From an uncultured Prevotella sp. (GTDB taxonomy: Bacteria > Bacteroidota > Bacteroidia > Bacteroidales > Bacteroidaceae): 5,736 bases of DNA. This document shows, one piece after another, positions 1-5,736 of this stretch. The notes under the pieces are model-generated. The model did not search any database. It saw nothing but the letters and a program-made list of their open reading frames with translations, and had not been told where the DNA came from. The stretch covers positions 1 through 5,736 of the forward strand of contig CAKQXI010000142.1 of NCBI GenBank assembly GCA_934281565.1, in the 5' to 3' direction. The translations under genes and the position numbers were made by a program. How positions within the stretch are numbered: position 1 is the stretch's first letter; each line of letters opens with the position of its first letter.

Positions 1-15
1 AACCTAATTAAAGAT

Positions 16-43
16 AAGGATGGATTTTTTCCATCCTTTTTTT
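16..43 (+). terminator. Rho-independent terminator of an upstream gene
   Basis: A perfect 9-bp stem (16-24 AAGGATGGA with 30-38 TCCATCCTT) closes a five-T loop and is followed by an uninterrupted T run to 43. The opposite strand has no T-tract after the stem, so it should work for + strand transcription arriving from a gene left of the window. It sits immediately before the manC promoter and isolates manC from upstream transcription. Confidence 0.88.
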
Positions 44-72
44 GCTTGTTTTCGATTTTTTTATTAACTTTG
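41..72 (+). promoter_or_regulatory. manC promoter, Bacteroidota-type -33/-7
   Basis: TTTG at 41-44 and TAACTTTG at 65-72 are separated by 20 bases, an exact fit to the Bacteroidota housekeeping consensus (TTTG, about 19-20 bases, TAnnTTTG). Transcription should start near 77-80, leaving a 5' leader of only about 20 bases before the ATG at 100. The -33 box is formed by the end of the preceding terminator's T-tract. Confidence 0.8.
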
Positions 73-99
73 CCAAATATACACATTACAAGAAGAAAT

Positions 100-1167
100 A
101 TGGCTCATAAAAATAATCACTTAGTAATAATGGCTGGCGGAGTCGGAAGCAGATTCTGGCCCATGAGTACCGTTGACAAACCCAAGCAGTTTATTGATGT
201 ATTGGGTACAGGACGCTCTTTGCTCCAGCTTACTTTTGACCGTTTTGAGGGAATTTGCGACACCGAGAACGTCTGGGTTGTCACAAACAAAAACTATGCC
301 AGCTTGGTTCATGAACAGTTGCCTGAAATCCCGGAAAGCAACATCTTGCAGGAACCATGCCGCAGGAATACAGCTCCATGTATCGCCTACATTAGCTGGC
401 GCATCAAGGAGAAAGACCCCAAGGCGAATATTGTTGTAACACCATCGGATCACATTGTCACAAATGCCAATGAGTTCAGGAGAGTGATTATTTCGGCATT
501 GAAGTTTACTGGCGAGACTGACAGTATTGTCACCTTGGGCATGAAGCCTACTCGTCCTGAGACTGGCTATGGCTATATCCAAGGTGACTTGCGTACTCCA
601 TCGGCACGCAACAAGGAGATTTATCGTGTAGACCAGTTCAAGGAGAAACCAGACTTGGAGACTGCCCAGAAATATCTACAAGACAAGAACTTCTTCTGGA
701 ATGCAGGCATCTTTATCATGAGTGCTGCGACTATCGTCAATGCTTTCCGTGTCTACCAGCCAGGCTTGGCTAAGATTTTTGAGAATATGCGCAGCATCTA
801 TGGCACAGCTAAGGAGCAAAGTGAGATAGACTTGCGCTATCCAGAGTGTGAGAATATATCCATCGACTATGCCATCATGGAGAAAGCGGAGGAAATCTTT
901 GTCTTCCCTGCCGACTTTGGATGGAGTGACTTAGGTACATGGGGTAGTTTGCTTGTACAGTCAAGAAAGGATTTGTATGGCAATGCCTTGATTGGCAATA
1001 ACATACAGATGATAGAGTCTAAGAATAACATTGTGCATACCTTGCATGAGAAGCAAGTGGTTATCCAAGGCTTGGAGGGATATATTGTTGCTGAGGAAGA
1101 CGGTACCTTGTTAATCTGTAAGCTGACAGAGGAACAGCGTATCAAACTATTCTCTGGCACTAACTAA
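100..1167 (+). CDS. manC: Mannose-1-phosphate guanylyltransferase (GDP-mannose pyrophosphorylase)
   Basis: This 355-residue cytoplasmic enzyme makes GDP-mannose and pyrophosphate from GTP and mannose-1-phosphate. GDP-mannose feeds mannose- and fucose-containing surface glycans. Visible motifs are the nucleotide-binding loop AGGVGSRFWPMS (residues 12-23, with R18), RNTAP at 89-93, TPSDH at 114-118 (D117 the likely metal ligand), EKPD at 182-185, WNAGIF at 200-205, DYAIMEK at 256-262 and GWSDLGTW at 274-281. Together these identify the ManC nucleotidyltransferase family. The length fits the monofunctional form; there is no C-terminal phosphomannose isomerase domain as in bifunctional ManC/AlgA proteins. 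I chose the ATG at 100 because it begins the conserved fold and lies about 20 bases after the predicted transcription start. A TTG start at 46 would lie upstream of the -7 box. The purine-rich AGAAGAAAT before the ATG is only a weak ribosome-binding site. The gene appears to be monocistronic. Confidence 0.95.
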   Translation: MAHKNNHLVIMAGGVGSRFWPMSTVDKPKQFIDVLGTGRSLLQLTFDRFEGICDTENVWVVTNKNYASLVHEQLPEIPESNILQEPCRRNTAPCIAYISWRIKEKDPKANIVVTPSDHIVTNANEFRRVIISALKFTGETDSIVTLGMKPTRPETGYGYIQGDLRTPSARNKEIYRVDQFKEKPDLETAQKYLQDKNFFWNAGIFIMSAATIVNAFRVYQPGLAKIFENMRSIYGTAKEQSEIDLRYPECENISIDYAIMEKAEEIFVFPADFGWSDLGTWGSLLVQSRKDLYGNALIGNNIQMIESKNNIVHTLHEKQVVIQGLEGYIVAEEDGTLLICKLTEEQRIKLFSGTN

Positions 1168-1229
1168 GAGACAGTGTATCCTTACACCCTGATGATAGTT
1201 GTTCTTTACCTCCATGGAAGTACTTTCAT

Positions 1230-1457
1230 TAGGTGTCATAACTATATTCGTTAGGGTGTTATAACTATAGTTATTAAGGTGATATAACTATAATTGTTAA
1301 GGTGTCATGATTATAGTTATTAGAGTGTAAGAACTATAATAGATAGGGTATAAGAATATATTATAAAAGTTTGTCCGACTCCAGTGAAACATTTGTTTCA
1401 CTGGAGTCGGACAATTGTTTCACTATAGTCGTACATATTTTCTACTATAGTAAAAAA
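1230..1457. repeat. Tandem array of about ten degenerate 22-23 bp units
   Basis: The intergenic region between manC and the DedA gene (1168-1463) holds no gene but is filled by a periodic array. An 8-base core, best form ACTATAGT (a perfect palindrome), recurs at 1241, 1264, 1287, 1310, 1333, 1356, 1378, 1400, 1422 and 1444. The step is 23 bases for the first six units and 22 for the rest. The first six share the flank AGGGTGTnATA before the core and TTATT after it; the sixth (1345-1367) is the most decayed. The last four belong to a second subtype with GTTTC before and GTCGGACA-like bases after the core. The 1378 unit is inverted (ACTCCAGT against ACTGGAGT at 1400) yet keeps the 22-base phase. 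No unique spacers separate the units, so this is not a CRISPR array. A weaker core-like match, TGATGATAGTTGTT, occurs out of phase at 1190-1203. The function is unknown; the alignment was done by eye. Confidence 0.8.
1371..1414. repeat. Perfect 20-bp inverted repeat, possible bidirectional terminator
   Basis: Arms 1371-1390 and 1395-1414 are exact reverse complements around the 4-base centre ATTT, giving a 44-base hairpin on either strand. It lies between converging genes, where a two-way terminator is expected. On the minus strand the stem is followed by ACTTTTATAATATATT, a moderate T-rich tail; on the + strand by TTGTTTC, a weak one. The stem is much longer than a normal intrinsic terminator, and the two arms are also two phased units of the tandem array, so termination may be a side effect rather than the origin of the structure. 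Confidence 0.75.
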
Positions 1458-1463
1458 GTTTAT

Positions 1464-2105
1464 TTACTTCATAGAATGAACCCTCTTTTGGCGGTTTACT
1501 AACCACTTTATCATAAAATAGAGTAGTACCAATACTACTGCAACCATGATTACGACCTTAATATACTCACCGTATTCCATAATCTTGTCTTCGAGTTGAG
1601 CCTCTGGCACAAAGCTATGAAGATAATGACCGAGCAATGCCAAGATGCAATTCCATGCTCCTGCACCGATTGTCGTGTAGAGCAAGAATTGCCAATACTT
1701 CATTTTTGCCAAACCTGCAGGGATAGAAATCAAGTGACGTATTCCCGGGATAAGACGACCAGTGATGGTCGCTACCATACCATGATCATAGAAATACTTT
1801 TCGCTTTTCTCTACCTTGGCTTGATTCAAGAGACAAAGACGTCCCCACTTGCTGTTGGCAAAACGATAAATGATAGGGCGACCTAAGTAATAGCCTGCCA
1901 AGTAGTTGATGCTCGCACCAGCGTCAGCACCCAAGGTGGCAAAGAGAATTACCAGCCACATATTCAAGTTGCCACCTGCTGCATGATAAGCGGCAGGTGA
2001 GACAACCAACTCTGACGGAACTGGAATGACTGTGCTCTCCAGCAGCATCAGAATGAATATCGTGAAGTAATTCAGGTTACTTAATAGGCTTGATATAATT
2101 CCCAT
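1464..2105 (-). CDS. DedA-family (SNARE-associated) inner-membrane protein
   Basis: This is a 213-residue polytopic inner-membrane protein of the DedA family. Characterised members support membrane energetics and envelope stress tolerance, and some act as undecaprenyl-phosphate flippases (UptA). Key motifs are present: E23-x4-P28-x-P30-x-E32 in the first hydrophobic segment, GADAG around D61, and GRLIPGIRHLISIPAG at 116-131. R117 and R123 have the same spacing as the two essential arginines of Escherichia coli YqjA. Hydrophobic segments lie near 14-30, 49-75, 138-158 and 181-203, and the C-terminus is short and basic (NRQKRVHSMK). The ATG at 2105 is preferred to an in-frame TTG two codons upstream; no Shine-Dalgarno is seen. 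It begins 27 bases after the glnS stop with no promoter between, so it is probably cotranscribed with glnS. Which lipid or ion it handles cannot be read from sequence, and genomes usually carry several paralogues. Confidence 0.93.
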   Translation of the reverse strand: MGIISSLLSNLNYFTIFILMLLESTVIPVPSELVVSPAAYHAAGGNLNMWLVILFATLGADAGASINYLAGYYLGRPIIYRFANSKWGRLCLLNQAKVEKSEKYFYDHGMVATITGRLIPGIRHLISIPAGLAKMKYWQFLLYTTIGAGAWNCILALLGHYLHSFVPEAQLEDKIMEYGEYIKVVIMVAVVLVLLYFMIKWLVNRQKRVHSMK

Positions 2106-2132
2106 ATTCAAAAAGTCTATTGTGGTTTGACA

Positions 2133-3848
2133 TTACTTGTTCTGCTTTGCCCAAGTATCCTTTAAGCCGACAGTCTTGTTAAAGACAGGTTTCTCGGCAG
2201 TAGAGTCGAGGTCAGCCATGAAGTAACCGATACGTTGGAACTGCAAGTACTCGCCCGGTTTCCTGTTTGCTGCATATTCCTCAACATAGCAGTTGGTATA
2301 TACGTGCAAGCTCTCAGGATTGAGCAACTCACGGAAGTCACGCTCATCGGCAGATGGGTTCTCCACATTAAAGAGACGGTCATATTCACGAACCTCCGCC
2401 TTAACACAATGGTCGGCAGAAACCCAGTGGAGCGTACCCTTTACCTTACGGTTAGCTCCCTCCATACCACTCTTGCTGGTAGGGTCGTACTCTGCTTGGA
2501 TTTCGATGATATTACCCTCGGCATCCTTGGTGCAACCAGTACACTTGACGATATAAGCATTCTTTAGACGAACTTCCTTGCCAGGAGTCATGCGGAAGAA
2601 CTTCTTAGGAGCATCTTCCATAAAGTCAGCACGCTCTATCCACAAGTTCTTGCTGAACGTAATGGTATGCGAACCATCAGCCTCGTTCTCTGGATTGTTG
2701 ATAGCTTCCATCTCCTCGCTCTGGTTCTCTGGGTAGTTAGTAATGACCAACTTAACAGGGTCGAGCACAGCACTTACACGGCAAGCCTTCTTGTTAAGGT
2801 CCTCACGCACGGAGGCTTCCAACAAAGCCATGTCATTAAGGGCATCAAACTTGGTATAGCCAATGCTATCGATGAACATACGGATGCTTTCTGGAGAATA
2901 ACCACGACGGCGCATTCCACAGAGTGTAGGCATACGAGGATCATCCCAACCATTAACCAAGTGCTCATCAACAAGAGAGTGCAACTTGCGCTTGCTCATG
3001 ACCGTATAGGTCAAGTTAAGGCGGTTGAACTCAATCTGGCGTGGACGATTGTCTGCCAAGTTGTCGGCAGTACCATCCATTTCTTTCAAGAAGTCAACAA
3101 ACTTATCGTACAAAGGACGGTGAGGAACAAACTCCAAGGTACAGATAGAGTGGGTCACACCCTCGAAGTAGTCGCTCTGACCATGGGCGAAGTCATACAT
3201 AGGGTAGCAATGCCACTTAGTGCCTGTACGGTGGTGGGGAGTCTGTATGATACGATACATGATAGGATCACGGAAGTGCATATTGGAATTAGCCATATCC
3301 AACTTTGCACGCAGAACCATACTTCCCTCGACAGCCTCAGGAGTATTCATCTTCTCGAAAAGTTGAAGGTTTTCCTCGATAGGACGGTCACGGTATGGGC
3401 TTGGAGTACCCGGGGTAGTAGGAGTACCTTTCTGTGCTGCGATTTCCTCGGCAGTCTGCTCATCGATGTAAGCCATGCCTTTCTTAATCATCCAGACAGC
3501 AAAGTTCCACAGCTTCTCGAAATAATCGGATGCATAGTAGATATTGCCCCACTTGAAGCCCAGCCACTGAATATCTTGCAAGATGTTCTCTACGTATTCA
3601 TTGTTTTCCTTGCTTGGGTTGGTATCATCGAAACGCAAGTTGCAAACGCCATTATATTTATCGGCGACACCAAAGTCCATGCAGATGGCCTTTGCGTGGC
3701 CAATATGTAAGTATCCGTTAGGCTCTGGGGGGAAACGAGTCTGGATACGTCCACCATTCTTGCCCTCCTTGAGGTCTTCCTCTACAAACTGTTCAACGAA
3801 AGAGATGCTTTTCTTCTCCTCGCTTTTGTTTTCTTCATTAATAGCCAT
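2133..3848 (-). CDS. glnS: Glutaminyl-tRNA synthetase
   Basis: This 571-residue class I aminoacyl-tRNA synthetase charges tRNA-Gln with glutamine in the cytoplasm, using ATP. The catalytic signature PPEPNGYLHIGHAK covers residues 40-53 (HIGH at 48-51), and the KMSKS equivalent is VMSKR at 283-287. LRFDDTNP (71-78) and THSICTLEF (232-240) are typical of GlnRS rather than of bacterial GluRS. The part after about residue 340 should be the two beta-barrel anticodon-binding domain. Length is close to the E. coli enzyme (554) with a short charged N-terminal extension (EENKSEEKK). I chose the ATG at 3848: an in-frame upstream start at 3899 would lie ahead of the promoter -7 box (3877-3884). Having GlnRS suggests the organism charges tRNA-Gln directly rather than relying only on the GatCAB route; this is inference from one gene. 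Confidence 0.98.
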   Translation of the reverse strand: MAINEENKSEEKKSISFVEQFVEEDLKEGKNGGRIQTRFPPEPNGYLHIGHAKAICMDFGVADKYNGVCNLRFDDTNPSKENNEYVENILQDIQWLGFKWGNIYYASDYFEKLWNFAVWMIKKGMAYIDEQTAEEIAAQKGTPTTPGTPSPYRDRPIEENLQLFEKMNTPEAVEGSMVLRAKLDMANSNMHFRDPIMYRIIQTPHHRTGTKWHCYPMYDFAHGQSDYFEGVTHSICTLEFVPHRPLYDKFVDFLKEMDGTADNLADNRPRQIEFNRLNLTYTVMSKRKLHSLVDEHLVNGWDDPRMPTLCGMRRRGYSPESIRMFIDSIGYTKFDALNDMALLEASVREDLNKKACRVSAVLDPVKLVITNYPENQSEEMEAINNPENEADGSHTITFSKNLWIERADFMEDAPKKFFRMTPGKEVRLKNAYIVKCTGCTKDAEGNIIEIQAEYDPTSKSGMEGANRKVKGTLHWVSADHCVKAEVREYDRLFNVENPSADERDFRELLNPESLHVYTNCYVEEYAANRKPGEYLQFQRIGYFMADLDSTAEKPVFNKTVGLKDTWAKQNK

Positions 3849-3876
3849 ATTTTGATGATTTTTTATTATTGTGGTG

Positions 3877-3908
3877 CAAAGATACAAATTAAATTGCAAG
3901 TACGGAAA
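3877..3908 (-). promoter_or_regulatory. glnS(-dedA) promoter, Bacteroidota-type
   Basis: Read on the minus strand, TATCTTTG (3884 to 3877) matches the -7 element TAnnTTTG exactly. A 20-base spacer separates it from TTTC (3908 to 3905), a three-of-four match to the -33 box. Transcription should start near 3870, giving a leader of about 22 bases with no Shine-Dalgarno before the ATG at 3848. No second promoter was found before the DedA gene, so this one probably drives both genes. Confidence 0.7.
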
Positions 3909-4078
3909 TAATCATCAAATTATTTCAGATAAAGGGTATTGGGAGTAAGTAGGAATATAAAGATAGGCATTATATTAAAATATCAAGGTTTTATCTAAAG
4001 TATTCTTATATTTTCTTGTTTTTCTCTGTTTTTTTGGCAGGATTGTTGCAAGAAGAATGGAAGAAGTAATGTAAAGAG

Positions 4079-4108
4079 TAGGAAGAAAACTACTTTGTTT
4101 TCCTCCTA
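4079..4108 (-). terminator. Hairpin terminator after the lipoprotein operon
   Basis: Arms 4079-4090 and 4097-4108 form a 12-bp stem with one G-T wobble (on the minus strand) and a 6-base loop. It begins 26 bases past the lipoprotein stop codon. The minus-strand tail is CTCTTTACATT, a weak U-tract. Its position between the lipoprotein gene and the separate glnS promoter supports operon termination. The remaining intergenic sequence, 3909-4078, is AT-rich and shows nothing else I can support. Confidence 0.6.
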
Positions 4109-4134
4109 TCTCAATAGTATATAAAGCTTATCTT

Positions 4135-4518
4135 TTAGTTTGCTTTCCTAAAAGTCTCGTTCTTGATGACAAGTTTGCCTGCGGCAGCATCAAGGAGAGC
4201 TTGCTCTTGTACATCAGAATCAAGACCTTTCCTGTCAAGGATGATGTTTGCGACACTATCCTGTGGCTTTGCGATAAGCTCCCACTTATAGTAATCCTTG
4301 CCATAATTCTTGGTTACTACGGTGAAATCACTGTTGATGGTGATGACCTTGCTACCGTCAAGACTCTTATAGTCACCAGCAGCCGACTTCTGGAAAGCAG
4401 AGTCTGTCACTACGGTCTGCTCTGTTGGAGTAGCAGCCTGTTTTGCCTCTTTCTTGTTATTGCAGGCAGTGATTGCCAACAATCCCATAGCAAATGCTAA
4501 AATTGTAACTTTCTTCAT
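4135..4518 (-). CDS. Small putative lipoprotein of unknown function
   Basis: The 127-residue product begins MKKVTILAFAMGLLAITAC, a type II signal peptide: basic n-region, hydrophobic core and lipobox ITAC with the lipidated cysteine at 19. The mature protein would be about 109 residues. Residues 20-45 are a polar linker rich in K, E, A, T and Q. From about 48 (GDYKSLDGSKVITINSDF) alternating short hydrophobic strands suggest a small beta-rich domain, loosely like NlpE-N or lipocalin-like lipoproteins; the CxxC of NlpE is absent. NNKKEAK after the cysteine lacks the acidic cluster used as a surface-export signal in some Bacteroidota, so a periplasm-facing location is more likely (inference). 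The gene starts 30 bases after the PAP2 gene ends, with no promoter match between, so it is probably the last gene of that operon. I do not recognise the family. Confidence 0.85.
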   Translation of the reverse strand: MKKVTILAFAMGLLAITACNNKKEAKQAATPTEQTVVTDSAFQKSAAGDYKSLDGSKVITINSDFTVVTKNYGKDYYKWELIAKPQDSVANIILDRKGLDSDVQEQALLDAAAGKLVIKNETFRKAN

Positions 4519-4548
4519 AGTCTCAATACTTTTAGTTATTGTTATTAC

Positions 4549-5238
4549 TTAAATTAGATGAATCACGCTGATGAGAAGCAAGACCATTACAGTTCCTATT
4601 CCTACTATGAATGGAATGGACGAGAACTTTATCGTCCGACTGTCATCTGACTTGAAACTATCAGCATATTTCTTACCAAAATACTCAAATCCATAATAGC
4701 AGATGGTAGCCATGATAAATCCTATGAGGATACCTACCAATAAATCACCTGGATAATGGACTCCAAGGTAGATGCGAGTATAAGTCATGACCACTGCCCA
4801 AGAGATAAGGAAAGACGTAAGCTTTTTGTTCCTTACCAAATACATCGCAAAGAATGTCATGCCCCAAGAGTTAGCCGAATGGGATGAAGGGAAACCATAT
4901 TTTCCACCTCGGTAGTTGTCTACGATATGTACCAAAGGAGCGATAGGACTATCCAAGTTGCTTGGACGAAATCTTCCTACCATGGGCTTCAGAAGTCCTG
5001 AAGCAGTTTGGTCGCACAATGTAACCAGCAAAGTGATAACCAACAAGCAAGCCAAGCAACTTTTCCACGAATAGTTCTTGAACATGACATACAAAAAGCT
5101 GACATACAAGGGAACCCAAATGAAACGACCACTATACAAGAGCATGAAACTATCCCAGAAACTATTATGTAAGCCATTGAAAAACAAGAATATGCTTGTG
5201 TCTACTTGTTCTAAGTAATGGATATATTCTATCATCAT
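4549..5238 (-). CDS. PAP2-superfamily membrane phosphatase (LpxF/LpxE- or UppP-type)
   Basis: This 229-residue inner-membrane phosphatase carries the complete PAP2 triad: K84-x6-R91-P92, PSSH at 117-120 and R155-IYLGVH161YPGD165. H161 is the expected nucleophile, H120 the acid, and D165 the residue that orients H161. Hydrophobic segments lie near 40-53, 61-80, 124-135, 142-153, 164-183 and 207-228, and the active site should face the periplasm. The N-terminal half (VDTSIFLFFNGLHNSFWDSF, residues 12-31) resembles Bacteroidota proteins annotated as lipid A 4'-phosphatase (LpxF), but isoprenyl-pyrophosphate or phosphatidylglycerophosphate phosphatases have the same motifs and the substrate cannot be fixed here. 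Its ATG overlaps the stop of the upstream LTA-synthase-like gene as ATGA, which points to translational coupling. A second in-frame ATG follows immediately and could also be used. Confidence 0.93.
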   Translation of the reverse strand: MMIEYIHYLEQVDTSIFLFFNGLHNSFWDSFMLLYSGRFIWVPLYVSFLYVMFKNYSWKSCLACLLVITLLVTLCDQTASGLLKPMVGRFRPSNLDSPIAPLVHIVDNYRGGKYGFPSSHSANSWGMTFFAMYLVRNKKLTSFLISWAVVMTYTRIYLGVHYPGDLLVGILIGFIMATICYYGFEYFGKKYADSFKSDDSRTIKFSSIPFIVGIGTVMVLLLISVIHLI

Positions 5239-5736
5239 TTGTTGTTTATGTCATCAAATAGTTTCTGGAGGTAAGCTTGACCTCTTTTCATATTATAACC
5301 GAGTTCCGAGCCTTTGTCATAAACGGCGCGATTAGTCTTGTTGTCATAGATAAGTGAGTTCTCCTCGGATACAACTCCAAAGGCATCTGGTACGGTAAAG
5401 AAAGCGAACTTAGGCGTTTCGTCGCTCATCATATTCTTGCTGTACAAGAACTCATGATGGGAGATGCCTAACTGTGCCAACAAGGTTGCGGCGATGTCTT
5501 GTTGGGAACCTATGATATTGACTTTCAATGGTCGTGTCACAGCTCCACCTGTCAAGATAAGAGGTATCTGGTATCTACTTCTCTCAAAATAGTCCAAATC
5601 ATCTTTATAAGAACCAACATGGTCGGGTACAAGGACAACGAGCGTGTTCTTCCACTGAGGTAACTTGCTATACTCCCGTAACAAATTGCCAATCACACTA
5701 TCAGTATATGCAAAAGAATTCAAACGTTTGTCAGCC
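5235..5736 (-). CDS. LTA synthase/sulfatase-family transferase, C-terminal part (5' end outside window)
   Basis: The reading frame is open to the window edge, so only the last 167 residues or so are seen. An internal TTG at 5723 is not a credible start, because in-frame coding (ADKR) continues upstream. The fragment has the typical end of an alkaline-phosphatase-superfamily domain as in LtaS: NSFAYTDSVIGNLL, then KNTLVVLVPDH with the metal-binding Asp-His pair at 5619-5624, then IPLILTGG and IGSQQDIAATLLAQLGI. Such enzymes usually have an N-terminal membrane part and a periplasmic catalytic domain that moves phosphoglycerol or similar headgroups. Bacteroidota lack Gram-positive lipoteichoic acid, so the acceptor here is unknown; a role in glycan or lipid headgroup modification is inference. 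The stop overlaps the PAP2 start, so the two enzymes are made together. Confidence 0.87.
   Translation of the reverse strand, partial: ADKRLNSFAYTDSVIGNLLREYSKLPQWKNTLVVLVPDHVGSYKDDLDYFERSRYQIPLILTGGAVTRPLKVNIIGSQQDIAATLLAQLGISHHEFLYSKNMMSDETPKFAFFTVPDAFGVVSEENSLIYDNKTNRAVYDKGSELGYNMKRGQAYLQKLFDDINNK

Noticed and set aside
46..99. N-terminal extension of ManC from a TTG at 46
   Set aside because: It would place the start codon before the -7 box at 65-72, and the extra residues do not resemble the family.
121..582. 153-codon minus-strand frame inside manC
   Set aside because: It is antisense to conserved ManC motifs, with no recognisable family.
1174..1187. Small hairpin after manC (GTGTA/TACAC) as an intrinsic terminator
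   Set aside because: The stem is only 5 bp and no T-tract follows; termination further along, at the 1371-1414 hairpin, is more plausible.
1230..1457. CRISPR array
   Set aside because: The 22-23 bp units abut directly with no unique spacers, the units are degenerate, and no cas genes are present.
2077..2133. 18-codon frame starting at the TAATG that overlaps the glnS stop
   Set aside because: It is out of frame with the DedA gene, very short and has no ribosome-binding site. The stop-start overlap is probably chance, though a coupling leader peptide cannot be excluded.
2667..3710. Long open frame (347 codons) on the + strand opposite glnS
   Set aside because: It lies wholly antisense to an unmistakable glnS with intact catalytic motifs, has no promoter or recognisable domain, and is a codon-bias shadow.
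3849..3899. N-terminal extension of GlnS
   Set aside because: The extra codons cover the promoter -7 element, so they would not be transcribed; the ATG at 3848 gives the usual family length.

Overview
The window looks like chromosomal DNA of a Bacteroidota member, probably Prevotella/Segatella-like. Two clear promoters match the Bacteroidota sigma factor pattern (-33 TTTG, -7 TAnnTTTG), none of the genes has a good Shine-Dalgarno sequence, and the proteins read as Bacteroidota envelope and housekeeping genes. The genus is inference from overall resemblance only.

Layout, left to right. Positions 16-43 hold a strong rho-independent terminator for a gene outside the window. Its T-tract runs straight into the promoter (41-72) of manC (100-1167, + strand), a GDP-mannose pyrophosphorylase. 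An AT-rich intergenic region of about 300 bases follows, between two converging genes. It is filled by an unusual array of about ten degenerate units of 22-23 bp (1230-1457), which contains a perfect 20-bp inverted repeat (1371-1414). All later genes are on the minus strand. glnS (2133-3848, glutaminyl-tRNA synthetase) has its own promoter at 3877-3908 and lies 27 bases upstream of a DedA-family membrane protein gene (1464-2105), so the two are probably cotranscribed. To the right, a second minus-strand operon runs from the window edge: the C-terminal part of an LTA-synthase/sulfatase-family enzyme (5235-5736), a PAP2 membrane phosphatase (4549-5238, joined by a 4-base ATGA overlap) and a small lipoprotein (4135-4518). 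It ends at a 12-bp-stem hairpin (4079-4108).

Most of the content concerns the cell envelope: GDP-mannose supply for surface glycans, a DedA protein (a family that includes undecaprenyl-phosphate flippases), a lipid (pyro)phosphatase, a periplasmic-type headgroup transferase and a lipoprotein. glnS is the exception. No mobile element, CRISPR array, tRNA or defence system is visible. The least explained signal is the periodic repeat array between manC and the DedA gene.
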